From JARYMI01 sp037444845 (GTDB taxonomy: Bacteria; Acidobacteriota; Aminicenantia; Aminicenantales; UBA8522), in assembly GCA_037444845.1 (NCBI GenBank), contig JBBILQ010000007.1, forward strand, positions 8,972-72,971: a stretch of DNA of 64,000 nt, written 5' to 3'. The position numbers and the translations under genes are program-made. Within the stretch, counting starts at the first letter, position 1. Every line of letters starts with the position of its first letter. Positions 7,652-16,998 of the stretch are shown one piece after another. The notes below the pieces were generated by a model. The model was not told where the DNA came from. It was given only the letters and a program-made list of their open reading frames with translations, and did not search any database.

Positions 7652-8818
7652 CTATGAGCTTTTTTTCCAGATGATTCGGTAGCGCTTGAGGAGGCGGAGG
7701 CCGGTCTCCTCGTCATCGGCCATGCGGTACATCTTGCCGGCGGCGAAGAGAGAAGGCCCCATATCCAGCCAGACTTTAGCTTCGTAGAATCCCTCGGGGT
7801 TGAAGATATCATAGGCCGTAAGGGTTTTCTCGCCTTCCTTTTTTCCCTCGTTCGTGTGCACCCAGAGATTTCCGTCGCTGTCGACAAGCATGCGTTCTGT
7901 TATAGTTTTGACCTCGGGAAATTCCATCTGCTCGCGGAGCTTGGCGACCAGACTGCCAGGCCTCACAGATGAGCTGGATTTGAACTTCTGGATATCTTCG
8001 TCCGTTACGGCCATAGGCTTATAGGGTTTGTCGATTTTCCGGAAAAGCTTGCTCCATCCATCGAAGACTTCGATGACATATTTATCGTTCAGGCAATGAT
8101 AAAGCCATTGCCTTTTCTGGTCGCCCGTGAACACCGAGGCAGTGCCCCAGGGGACAGGCATGCCTACAGTTATTTCTCCCAGGCGGAGCTCCTTGAATTC
8201 CGGCAAAGTGAACCTCCCGAACGAGAACAACTCTTCGCCCGAGAAATCAAGCGCTTTCACCCAGAGTTCCCTCGACTCGCCGCTGTAGACTATTTCATTG
8301 ACGATGAAAGAAGAAGCGGTAACCAGATAAACAGGGCCGTATAATTTTTTCCACGGGAAGCTCGACAGGAATTGCCCGTCCGGGCTGAAAAACGAGGTTC
8401 GCCGCTGCTGATCATCGGGCACTAAGAGCCGTCCGTCTGGAAGAAAAATCATGCTGCCGATGCTTTCAAACTCCCCAGGGCCATTTCCCTTCCTCCCGAT
8501 TGTCTTCAAGTATTTCCCCTGCGGGTTAAAAACCTTAATTGACATGTCCGAGTTATCAGAGATATAGGCGTTGCCGGTCGCATCGATCGCAAACCAGGTG
8601 GGCCTGAAAAGACGGATTTCGCCCGTTTCATCCTTTTCCCGGAAAGTAAGTTCTTCTTCGAAAGCCACCGTTTTATCGGGATGAAGCGGGGTCGCCGGGT
8701 TGTGGATGTAAGTCACGCCGTCAAGCGTCTCGACCCTCGGCTTTTCGGCTGCTTTTTTCTTGCAGCCGGCGAACACAAAAAGAAAACAAAAACCGATAAG
8801 GGCAAATTTTTTGCTCAC
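7652..8818 (-). CDS. 6-bladed beta-propeller lipoprotein
   Basis: A 388-residue predicted lipoprotein. The GTG start at 8818 was chosen because GGGAGGA lies upstream and because it leaves a compact lipoprotein signal (basic KK, hydrophobic run, then VFAGC with Cys19 as the lipid site); a longer frame would bury the signal. The mature part has NHL/6-bladed-propeller repeats, for example WFAIDATGNAYISDN, GKYLKTIGRKGNGPGEF and FLPDGRLLVPDD, which fit a binding protein on the cell surface or in the periplasm. Function is not known. It is transcribed towards the corA operon, convergent with it. Confidence 0.82.
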   Translation of the reverse strand: MSKKFALIGFCFLFVFAGCKKKAAEKPRVETLDGVTYIHNPATPLHPDKTVAFEEELTFREKDETGEIRLFRPTWFAIDATGNAYISDNSDMSIKVFNPQGKYLKTIGRKGNGPGEFESIGSMIFLPDGRLLVPDDQQRRTSFFSPDGQFLSSFPWKKLYGPVYLVTASSFIVNEIVYSGESRELWVKALDFSGEELFSFGRFTLPEFKELRLGEITVGMPVPWGTASVFTGDQKRQWLYHCLNDKYVIEVFDGWSKLFRKIDKPYKPMAVTDEDIQKFKSSSSVRPGSLVAKLREQMEFPEVKTITERMLVDSDGNLWVHTNEGKKEGEKTLTAYDIFNPEGFYEAKVWLDMGPSLFAAGKMYRMADDEETGLRLLKRYRIIWKKSS

Positions 8819-8860
8819 TATATCCTCCCTTGCAGCTTTTCCCCTGATTTCCTGGTTTTT

Positions 8861-8869
8861 ATTATAGCA
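8861..8869 (-). promoter_or_regulatory. Extended -10 box for the propeller lipoprotein
   Basis: On the minus strand TGCTATAAT (8869 to 8861) is an extended -10 box with a perfect TATAAT, about 43 bases before the chosen GTG start. No consensus -35 is visible, which is normal for extended -10 promoters. It supports the start at 8818 over a start at 8908. Confidence 0.5.
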
Positions 8870-9087
8870 CAAAACTCTTAGCCGATGTTGAGTTTGAAGT
8901 AAATTCAAGGAAACGAAGACTCCGATTAAATATCTTTGGGAACCTTTCGGTAAGATTTTGCGTAGATAATATGTGAGTTAATTGATGGAGCGTAGATAAA
9001 TGGTTTTGAGCCCTAAAAAAATATAAGAATTACGAATCTCGCCTAATTAAGAAAATTAAGGTTCAAGATGGAACGGAGGTTAAAGGG

Positions 9088-11811
9088 ATGAGGTTTATTA
9101 ACTTTTCACTGCGGTTATCGAGTTTCTCTTTTCGTGCTCACCTGCCCCTTTCTATAATCTATTCAACCTGCCTGGCGTTAGCCCTAAGTTCTCCAGGACT
9201 TTCATCCTTGCCCATTTCCAAATCATCCACTGAGTTTAAAGAAAAGGCGGTTAAGCCTGTCCGAATAGAAGAGCCAATAATTATCGACGGCCAGCTTAAT
9301 GAAAGGGCATGGCAGGGTGAGCCAGCCAAGGGGTTTATCCAATCCGACCCCCAAGATGGAGCGCCAGCCTCAGAGAAAAGCGAGATCTGGGTGGCTTACG
9401 ATGAACGGGCTATTTATTTCGCCGCCTTTTGCTATGATTCAAACCCTAAAGGAATTTCCCGGCTTCTTGGTCGACGCGACACCAAGCTTGATTCTGACTG
9501 GTTCTTTGTCTATATCGACCCTTATTTTGACCGTCAGAGTGGATATTTCTTCGGCGTCAACCCCACGGGCTCAATTCAAGACGGCATCCTCTATAATGAC
9601 GTCAATTCTGATAGCACCTGGGATGGGGTTTGGGAAGTAAAAGTAAGCTCCAATGAAGAGGGGTGGTGCGCCGAAATTAAGATTCCCTTTAATCAAATAC
9701 GTTTCCCTAAAAAGGGAAGTTATGTCTGGGGCGTTAATTTCCGCCGCATCATTAAACGGAAAAATGAAATAGTTACTTTCTCCTGGGCCCCAAAAAACGT
9801 AAACGCCTTTGTCTCGCGTTTTGCTCGATTGGAAGGCCTGGCCGGGATATCTCCAGGCCGCCACATCGAGCTCTTCCCTTATGCGGTAGGCCAATCTCAG
9901 TTTCAACCGGCTGAGCCAGGTAATCCCTTTGAGACTGGGTCAAAATACAAGGGAAACGGGGGTTTGGACTTTAAAATTGGGTTGAAAAGCAACTTGACTC
10001 TCGATGTTACCCTTAACCCAGATTTTGGTCAGGTCGAGGTTGACCCGGCGGTCATCAACCTTTCCGCCTATGAGACCTATTACCAGGAGAAAAGACCCTT
10101 TTTTATTGAAGGAGCCTCCATCTTCAACAATTTCGGACGAGGAGGCATTTATATAGACGCTAATATTAACTGGCCAAATCCAAGATTTTTTTATAGCCGA
10201 AGAATAGGGAGAGCGCCTCAGGGCTCTCCTTTTCACGATGGTTATGCCAGCGTTCCAGACCGGACCACTATTCTGGGTGCTTTCAAATTGACAGGAAAAA
10301 CTAACGGCTGGAATGTTGGCTTCATTAACGCCTTTACTGCCCGAGAATACGCTGACGTTGATTCATCGGGAGAAAGATTCAGGGATGAAGTGGAACCCTT
10401 TTCTTATTACGGCATCTTTCGCTCTCTTTGGGATATCTCCCAAGGCCAGCGGGGCTTTGGTCTTATGGCTACCGCTGTTATCCGCGACCTGAATGACGAA
10501 AACCTAAGTTCTATCCTCAACCGAAGGGCATTCAGCTTGGCGGCCGATGGCTGGAGTTTTCTGGATGAAAAGCGCCATTGGGTAGTGGGAGGCTGGCTGG
10601 GAGGCACTAAAGTTGAGGGAGACCCGGCTGATATCCTCAGACTGCAGCGTTCTTCCATGCATTATTTCCAAAGACCTGACGCCACTCATGTTCATCTCAA
10701 CCCACAAGCCACTTCTCTTTCTGGCTGGGGAGGTCGCTTCAATTTAGTCAAACAATCTGGCAATTTTCTCTGCTTCATTTCTGCAGGAGCCCTTTCCCCT
10801 GGTTTCAACCCCAATGATGTCGGGTATCAATCATCTGGCTCTGATGTGATTAATATAATGGCCATACCGGGATATATGTGGACCAAACCCAATCAAATTT
10901 TTCAGCAGTTTCTTATAGGCGGAGGATGGTTTAGAAACTACAATTTCGGAGGAGAGAAAACAGGTGACGGATTTTTTAGCCTTATTCAGGGAGTTTTTCG
11001 AAATTTCTGGCAGTTCAATCTCCAGATGGCCCTATTTCCATCCTTTCTTAGTCATACGCTGACTCGGGGAGGGCCGATGGCTCTCATCCCCTGGGGTTAT
11101 AATCTCAGTTTATTCCTCGAATCTAACAGCCGCTTGCCCTTGGTCTTTTACCTTGAATCATATATCAGCCATCTTCCCAAGGATGGCCTCGACTGGATGG
11201 TCCAACCGGGGCTTCGCTGGAAACCGCGCTCCAATCTTAGCCTCTCCTTTGGCCCGATGCTATACCGGGAATCCACTAATATCCAGTGGGTCACAAGAGT
11301 TTCTGACCCTTTCATGGCCTCTACCTATGGCAAGCGCTATGTTTTTGCCCATCTGGATAGAAAAACTCTGGCGGCCGAAATAAGGCTTGATCTAACCTTC
11401 TCCCCCCGCCTCACCCTGCAGGCCTATCTGCAACCTTTTTTGGCCGTCGGTGATTATTCGGCCTTCAGAGAATTAGCCCGGCCGCGAAGCTATGAATATA
11501 ACATATTCGGCCAAAATAGCTCGACTATCAAATTCGAGAATGAGAAATACATAGTTGACCCAGACGGCCAGGGGCCAGCCCAGCCTTTTAGTTTTAGCAA
11601 CCCTGATTTCAATTTTAAATCGCTGCGGGGAACAGTAGTTCTGCGCTGGGAATATTTGCCCGGCTCCCTGCTATACTTCGTCTGGACCCAGAATCGTTAT
11701 GATACGTCTCATCCAGGCGAATTGAGGTTAGGGCGCGACTTGGGCGACTTGATTACTGCGCCGGGCGATAACATTTTTCTCATCAAGATAAGCTATCGCT
11801 GGTCTTTATGA
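9088..11811 (+). CDS. CBM9-like/DUF5916 outer-membrane protein
   Basis: A 907-residue protein with an N-terminal signal segment (about residues 1-42), a carbohydrate-binding family 9-like domain (about 55-240: IIIDGQLNERAW, EIWVAYDERAIYFAAFC, GVNPTGSIQDG, CAEIKIPFNQIRF) and a long DUF5916 region. The latter contains DFGQVEVDPAVINLSAYE, the family hallmark YYQEKRPFFIEGASIF, and many alternating strands ending in ISYRWSL, an aromatic C-terminus typical of outer-membrane barrels. It probably binds glycans at the surface or lets them through; enzymatic activity is not evident. Base composition is more AT-rich than its neighbours, and the 8909-9087 leader is very AT-rich. An ACGGAGG ribosome site precedes the ATG. 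Confidence 0.88.
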   Translation: MRFINFSLRLSSFSFRAHLPLSIIYSTCLALALSSPGLSSLPISKSSTEFKEKAVKPVRIEEPIIIDGQLNERAWQGEPAKGFIQSDPQDGAPASEKSEIWVAYDERAIYFAAFCYDSNPKGISRLLGRRDTKLDSDWFFVYIDPYFDRQSGYFFGVNPTGSIQDGILYNDVNSDSTWDGVWEVKVSSNEEGWCAEIKIPFNQIRFPKKGSYVWGVNFRRIIKRKNEIVTFSWAPKNVNAFVSRFARLEGLAGISPGRHIELFPYAVGQSQFQPAEPGNPFETGSKYKGNGGLDFKIGLKSNLTLDVTLNPDFGQVEVDPAVINLSAYETYYQEKRPFFIEGASIFNNFGRGGIYIDANINWPNPRFFYSRRIGRAPQGSPFHDGYASVPDRTTILGAFKLTGKTNGWNVGFINAFTAREYADVDSSGERFRDEVEPFSYYGIFRSLWDISQGQRGFGLMATAVIRDLNDENLSSILNRRAFSLAADGWSFLDEKRHWVVGGWLGGTKVEGDPADILRLQRSSMHYFQRPDATHVHLNPQATSLSGWGGRFNLVKQSGNFLCFISAGALSPGFNPNDVGYQSSGSDVINIMAIPGYMWTKPNQIFQQFLIGGGWFRNYNFGGEKTGDGFFSLIQGVFRNFWQFNLQMALFPSFLSHTLTRGGPMALIPWGYNLSLFLESNSRLPLVFYLESYISHLPKDGLDWMVQPGLRWKPRSNLSLSFGPMLYRESTNIQWVTRVSDPFMASTYGKRYVFAHLDRKTLAAEIRLDLTFSPRLTLQAYLQPFLAVGDYSAFRELARPRSYEYNIFGQNSSTIKFENEKYIVDPDGQGPAQPFSFSNPDFNFKSLRGTVVLRWEYLPGSLLYFVWTQNRYDTSHPGELRLGRDLGDLITAPGDNIFLIKISYRWSL

Positions 11812-11968
11812 TTTTAAGCCAAATTTTATCCAGGGAAAAAATCAGTCGAGAATGATCGCCGCGCTTGGCCCAAGTCATTAACGAGGCATCCTGGCAAGAT
11901 ATACCGGGATCCGAATTTCGAGACCCCTTCGCTGAAGCTTTTGACGAAAGACCGGCCTGAAGCGGTGA

Positions 11969-12694
11969 TCAGGGACGGCCGACGCTCGTCAGGTAGATGA
12001 TACTCTCTTCCTCCCCATCGACACCGATCAGGGCGTTCACCTCATCGTCATAGAGTGCCGCCACCTGACAGGAGCCGAGCCCGAGAGCCACCGCCGCCAG
12101 GGCCACATTCTGAGCGATATGGCCGGCGTCAAGATAAACATAGCGATAAGCCCTTTCTCTGTATTTCCATTTGGACCGGCCGAACACAGCCGTCCAGGCG
12201 AAGACGACGGCCGCCTCAGCCAGAAACTCCTGGTCCAGGGCTGCTTCTGCGAGGGCAGAACGGAAATCACCCTGACGAATGAGCTCAAGCGCGTGTTCCT
12301 TGACGCCGTAATGATAGATTCCTCTCTCTAAACCTTCGACATTCTGGATGAAAAAATACGTTTCCACCGGGTAGAGCGCTCCGGCTGACGGCGCGGCTCG
12401 AAGCTCATAGCCCGAAATTTTTTTTGTCACGCCCTGCCCGGCCCAGATAAGCTGGGAGAGTTCGGCCCTGGTCAGGGGAATGTTTTTGTATTCCCTGACG
12501 CTGCGGCGCCTGCCGACCGCTTCCCAGAGGGGAATGCCTCCTTCTCGCTCAGGCGGGTCTAACTTGAAGCGTGGCGCATCAGGATATCTCTTGGCGGGTT
12601 CAGGCCTTGCCCGCCAGTCCAGGTATCCGCCCTCCAGTCTTCCCCTGCCGTACTTTGTCTCCTCCTGAAACCGGTCGCCTATTCCCTGCTTCAT
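11969..12694 (-). CDS. SagB-type nitroreductase-fold dehydrogenase
   Basis: A 241-residue protein of the SagB/ThcOx family, FMN-dependent enzymes that oxidise azolines to azoles in peptide biosynthesis, although many stand-alone members have unknown substrates. Visible family features are LWEAVGRRRSVREY near the N-terminus, LSQLIWAGQG, the flavin-binding PSAGALYPVETYFF, GIYHYG, and near the end YLDAGHIAQNVALAA and LGSCQVAALYDDEV. It starts 11 bases after the serine hydrolase stop and is probably cotranscribed with it. No cyclodehydratase (SagD/YcaO) or precursor peptide gene is nearby, so azole synthesis is not supported here. Confidence 0.9.
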   Translation of the reverse strand: MKQGIGDRFQEETKYGRGRLEGGYLDWRARPEPAKRYPDAPRFKLDPPEREGGIPLWEAVGRRRSVREYKNIPLTRAELSQLIWAGQGVTKKISGYELRAAPSAGALYPVETYFFIQNVEGLERGIYHYGVKEHALELIRQGDFRSALAEAALDQEFLAEAAVVFAWTAVFGRSKWKYRERAYRYVYLDAGHIAQNVALAAVALGLGSCQVAALYDDEVNALIGVDGEEESIIYLTSVGRP

Positions 12695-12705
12695 TTTGTC
12701 CCCCT

Positions 12706-14832
12706 TTATTTTTCCAGGGCTTTGAGCTTCAGCCTGACGTTTTCATTCTTGGGGTCGATCTGGAGCGCCTTCCTCAGGTAGTCGGTAGCTCTGTCCTTCT
12801 GTCCAAGAATGACACAGAGGTCGCTGAGCTCGACGTAGAGGCGTGTCTCTTTTGGGTAAAATTTAAGGGCAATCCCTCCGAGTTCGAGGGCCTCCTTGGG
12901 CTTTTCCTCCCGCGCCAGCAACCTTCCCGAAGCGATATACCGTTCAACGCTTACTGCCGGGTGAGTGGAGTCGAATTCGTGAGCCTTTTTGTAGAACGGG
13001 CGAGCTGTTTCCACGTCGCCCTTCCACAGATGAGCCAGGCCGAGCGATACGTTGAGCAAAGGAGAAGCCGGGTAGAGAGGCTGTCCGGACATCAGGATCG
13101 CCGCGGCCTTCTCAGGATTATTCTTCCTCAAGTAGTGCTCGGCCGCGCTGGATAAGGCGGCCGTGAAATCAGGGTAGAGGGCGGCGCCGTTAAAATCCTG
13201 CTTGAGCCTGGCCATGATCCTGACGAAGTCAGAGCCGGGAGTTAGTGACAATTGCCTGATTTCGTCGGTGTAATTCCTTGTCCAATCCTTTTCCCAATCG
13301 GCCATGAGGCTCGTGAATTCAGGCTTGAAGCGAGGATGTCTTTTGGGTGCGCCATCAGAAGTTGTGAGCTTGATGTAGTCACTGAAGAAAGCCACCGGAC
13401 CTTGCCTGAGGTAGGTCAGGAGCTGATCTTTCCCCCACTCCTCCTTTAAAGCCATGGCCATGTAGCTTCCGATTTTGGTGAAGGCCTGGTTGGAAGCGGG
13501 ATGAACGCCGGCAAGAATCTTTTCCTTCCTCGCCTCGAAATCCTTGCGGAGCGCCTTCTCGCTGACGTTTTCGTTGAAATAATCAAAAGCTTGCCGGATC
13601 TCATTTTGATTCTGCGAGAGAGGAAGCCTGTTCCACTGGTATTGGCTCATCCCGTGAGTGAAGGCGAGGTTGACGGCCGAATAAATAGATTGCAGAACCT
13701 TATCGGAAGCATACGCAGAGCCATCGATGTCGTCATCAAGGACGAGCTCTGTAAGCCGCCTGACGTAGGCGATGAGGTTCGATGCCTCGAGGTTCGAGGC
13801 GATGGCCACAGCAAACCTGTCGGCGGGAAAAATGAGAAGATGAGTTCGCGTCTCCTGCTGCGAGCCTCCGTGGCCCGCGGCAAAATAACCGTCCCACGGC
13901 TCCACATCCCAGCCCATGCCATACCACGTGAAAAGACCGTTGCGCAGGGCCATCGACGAGAACATTTTTTTCCGGGCCGGCTCGCTGAGGAGCTCACCGT
14001 TGATGATGCCGCGGGCATACTTGAGAAGGTCAACGACAGACGAGCGGAGGCCGCCGCTGGCGAACCGGCTCGAGACATCGACAAACTCGGAATTCTTGAG
14101 CCCGCCTTTGACAACCTGGTATCCGCGGACCCGGTCCGGGATAAGGTCGCGCGGATTATCCAGCCGGGAGCTCGCCATCCCGAGGGGCTCGAAGATGCGT
14201 TTTGTGATGTATTCTCCGTAGGGAATGGCGCTTGCTCCCTCGACGGCAGCCCCTAACAGGTTAAAACCGTAGCTTGAGTAATTGTACCGCGTGCTCGGCT
14301 CTGCGACGAGGTCAAAGTTCTGAAAGATGGCCAGCGCCTCCCGCGTGTTTTTCGGCTCCTTGATGCGGCCCTCTATAGCGTAATCTCTGTAGTGACTGAT
14401 GCCGCCGATGTGTCCTAAGAGCTGGCGGACGGTCACCGGCCATTTTTTCCGCGGAAAATAGGGGACATAGGCCTGGATTTCAGCGTCGAGGTCGATTTTT
14501 CCTTCCTCGGCGAGCTGAAGCACAGCGATGGCCGTGATTGTCTTGGTGATTGAGGCCAACCGGTAGGAGCTTTCTGCCTTGGCCGGGACTTTGTTCTCGA
14601 GGTCAGCGTAGCCGAAGCCCCTCGTCCAGGTGAAATCGTCCTTGATGAAGCCGACGGAGAGGCCGGGCATCCGGTCGAAAAACATCTGCTCGGAGACAAA
14701 TGCCTCAAAGGCTTTAATGGCCGCAGCAAACCTGGCAAGCCTGTCCTCTTGGGCCGCTGCCTGGAACAGGGCAACCCGGGTTGTGGCAAAAAGGAAAAAA
14801 AGAACGAAGCCGCGTCTGGCCAGACGGTTCAT
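12706..14832 (-). CDS. Class C beta-lactamase-like serine hydrolase with TPR tail
   Basis: A 708-residue exported protein. After a signal segment (about 1-27, ending in QAAAQ) comes a beta-lactamase/transpeptidase-like domain (about 35-370): catalytic Ser94-x-x-Lys97 in LASITKT, a Tyr185-Ser-Ser in YNYSSYG where the family usually has YxN, and AGHGGS in place of the KTG-type triad. Residues about 380-540 form a linker domain without a name I recognise. The last 150 residues are TPR-like helices (LGLAHLWKGDVETARPFYKKA, LGQKDRATDYLRKALQIDP). It is more likely a peptidase or esterase than a true beta-lactamase. The ATG follows GGAGGG. Divergent from the metzincin gene. Confidence 0.87.
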   Translation of the reverse strand: MNRLARRGFVLFFLFATTRVALFQAAAQEDRLARFAAAIKAFEAFVSEQMFFDRMPGLSVGFIKDDFTWTRGFGYADLENKVPAKAESSYRLASITKTITAIAVLQLAEEGKIDLDAEIQAYVPYFPRKKWPVTVRQLLGHIGGISHYRDYAIEGRIKEPKNTREALAIFQNFDLVAEPSTRYNYSSYGFNLLGAAVEGASAIPYGEYITKRIFEPLGMASSRLDNPRDLIPDRVRGYQVVKGGLKNSEFVDVSSRFASGGLRSSVVDLLKYARGIINGELLSEPARKKMFSSMALRNGLFTWYGMGWDVEPWDGYFAAGHGGSQQETRTHLLIFPADRFAVAIASNLEASNLIAYVRRLTELVLDDDIDGSAYASDKVLQSIYSAVNLAFTHGMSQYQWNRLPLSQNQNEIRQAFDYFNENVSEKALRKDFEARKEKILAGVHPASNQAFTKIGSYMAMALKEEWGKDQLLTYLRQGPVAFFSDYIKLTTSDGAPKRHPRFKPEFTSLMADWEKDWTRNYTDEIRQLSLTPGSDFVRIMARLKQDFNGAALYPDFTAALSSAAEHYLRKNNPEKAAAILMSGQPLYPASPLLNVSLGLAHLWKGDVETARPFYKKAHEFDSTHPAVSVERYIASGRLLAREEKPKEALELGGIALKFYPKETRLYVELSDLCVILGQKDRATDYLRKALQIDPKNENVRLKLKALEK

Positions 14833-14994
14833 TTTCCCTCCATTGTCGTACTCAATAATTTATATCACAGGACAAATTTTTGGGTCAAACTGGCTTGTTC
14901 CGATGAACGCTTGTTGACTCGTGTTTGATCGTGGGATTAAACTTAAATGAGAGCAAATGCAGGAAAAACATCAGATTGACACGGGTTCTGCATA

Positions 14995-16998
14995 ATGAAT
15001 AAAGTTATTTGCGGCGTCGGCATGTTTTGCTTAACGTGGTTAAACGCGGTTGTCCCTCTTTGCGGCCTCGAAACGAGGCCCTTGACCCTTCTTGTCCTGG
15101 CGGATGAAGAATGCCGCCAGGATCCGGCCTGGAAGGAGAAAACCAAAGAGGTTGTGGACGCAGCCTCTAAGAGTTTCGAGAAGTCGTTCGGAATCAGGCT
15201 CGCTATCGCCGAGTTCAGCGAGTGGACAAGCTCTGATTATGTCTCCTCCCTTGACCTCCTGGCGGAGGACCTGGAGGCGCGCGTTGAAAAAGGCTTTCAT
15301 GATATCGTCGTCGCCTTCACCGCCCAGAAAAGCCTGGACGAAAAATATTATGGATATTCGATTTTCAAGGAGGGAATTGTCGTCCTCAAAATGCCGGTGG
15401 ATAGGCAAACGGGTGTTGGAAGTTTGCAGCACGAGATAGCCCACCTTTTCGGCGCTGTCCATGTGGATGATCCGGATTCGCTGATGGACATCTACAGCCG
15501 GGGGAATGGGTTCGACAGGCTGAATGCCCGAATTATCCTGCTCAACAGAAACCGGTCTTTTCACGGGGCCCGCTTTCCGCTCCCGAAAGAAAGCTGGGAG
15601 GAAACGGCGGAGCTCTGCCGAAAGATAGCGGTTGCCATAAAGCGGGAGGAGATAAGAAGAAAGCTGGATAGGGGGATCGCCCGGCGCCAGAACTTAGAGG
15701 ATGTTCACCTTCTCCTGGCGCAGATTTACCTGGAGCAGGAAAAGTATGATGAGGTCATCGCCGAGTGCCAGAAGGCGCTCCGGTTTGACCCGTCGAACCT
15801 GGAAGGCCTGAACCTCCACGGCATCGCCCTGCGGCGAAGCGGCCGCATCGACGAGGCCATCAGACAATACCAGACGATTCTGGAAAAGAAAGGCGAGCGT
15901 TCTCAAGTTCTCTACAACCTGGGGATTGCTTATGGCAAAAAGGGAGAGCTGGAAAGGGCCAGCGATTGCTACTTGAGAGCGATCGAACTGAAACCCAATT
16001 TCGCAGAAGCCCACTCCAATCTCGGAGAAATCCATCTTCGGCTGGACAGGCTCGAAGAATCTGAAACTTCTTTTCTCAAGGCCATCTCAGTTAGCCCGAG
16101 GTTTGCCCTGGCTTATGCCAACCTGGCTGAGCTGTGTCTCAGGAAAAAAGACGATGCGAGGGCTCTTGAACTGGCAGAAAAAGCTGTCGTCCTGGACCCG
16201 GACCTATCAGCCGCATACGCCGTAAGGGGAAGGGTTCATCACAGGGCCGGAAAGACCGGAGCGGCCAAGAGCGATTTCATGAAAACCTTGGCCTTGAATT
16301 CAAGAGACGAAAAAGCGTGTTATAACCTGGGGAATTGCCATCTGGATGAAGGCCGGGTTGCCGAGGCAGCGGCCATGTTCTTGCGGGCGACCCATCTCAA
16401 CCCGCGGTTTGGCGAAGCTCGCGCCAGCCTCGGCTACTGTCTCCTTCTTGAGAATCGACCAGACGAAGCCATCCGGGAGCTTCATCTGGCCCTGGAATGC
16501 GGTTACGAAACTTCGAATGTTTATCTTAACATGAGTTCCTGTTATCTCAAGAAGAGACAATTTGACGAGGCCATCGCCATGGCCGAGAGAGCCAGGGTGC
16601 TCGACCCTGGCTCTTCGCTCGCCCACAACAACGCGGGGGTTGCCTATGCGGAAAAAGGGATGGTCAAGAGAGCGCTAACGGAGTTTGAGACAGCCCTCGC
16701 TTTGGACCCGAAGAACAAACAGGCCCTCCTCAACTTAGGCAATATCCGTCTTGGGCTTGGAGAACTGGAACGCGCGCTTGATTTCTACCTGAGAATTTTG
16801 GCGCTCGATCCTTCAGCCGCCGCTGTCCACAACAACGTGGCGGTTATCTATTTCAAGAAGGGTAACTACGAGAAATCCTGGGAACATGCCCGGAGGGCCG
16901 AATCGCTCGGTTTTAAGCTCCATCCGGGTTTCTTGGAAGAGCTGAAAAAGAAGATCAACGTTTCTGTTCGAGATAAGGCCTCAGGTAGCGGCCGGTGA
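14995..16998 (+). CDS. Metzincin-type metalloprotease fused to TPR repeats
   Basis: A 667-residue protein. A short hydrophobic N-terminus (residues 1-23) suggests export. Residues about 28-185 form a small protease domain with the zinc motif HEIAHLFGAVH: His146, Glu147, His150, Gly153, His156, followed by Met164 (SLMDIYS) in the position of the metzincin Met-turn. From residue about 225 onward there are roughly twelve TPR units (GIAYGKKGELERASDCYLRA, FAEAHSNLGEIHLRLDRLEE and so on). The TPR array probably selects substrates or partners. Its 3' end overlaps the convergent uvrA by 44 bases. No strong ribosome site is seen before the ATG. Confidence 0.85.
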   Translation: MNKVICGVGMFCLTWLNAVVPLCGLETRPLTLLVLADEECRQDPAWKEKTKEVVDAASKSFEKSFGIRLAIAEFSEWTSSDYVSSLDLLAEDLEARVEKGFHDIVVAFTAQKSLDEKYYGYSIFKEGIVVLKMPVDRQTGVGSLQHEIAHLFGAVHVDDPDSLMDIYSRGNGFDRLNARIILLNRNRSFHGARFPLPKESWEETAELCRKIAVAIKREEIRRKLDRGIARRQNLEDVHLLLAQIYLEQEKYDEVIAECQKALRFDPSNLEGLNLHGIALRRSGRIDEAIRQYQTILEKKGERSQVLYNLGIAYGKKGELERASDCYLRAIELKPNFAEAHSNLGEIHLRLDRLEESETSFLKAISVSPRFALAYANLAELCLRKKDDARALELAEKAVVLDPDLSAAYAVRGRVHHRAGKTGAAKSDFMKTLALNSRDEKACYNLGNCHLDEGRVAEAAAMFLRATHLNPRFGEARASLGYCLLLENRPDEAIRELHLALECGYETSNVYLNMSSCYLKKRQFDEAIAMAERARVLDPGSSLAHNNAGVAYAEKGMVKRALTEFETALALDPKNKQALLNLGNIRLGLGELERALDFYLRILALDPSAAAVHNNVAVIYFKKGNYEKSWEHARRAESLGFKLHPGFLEELKKKINVSVRDKASGSGR

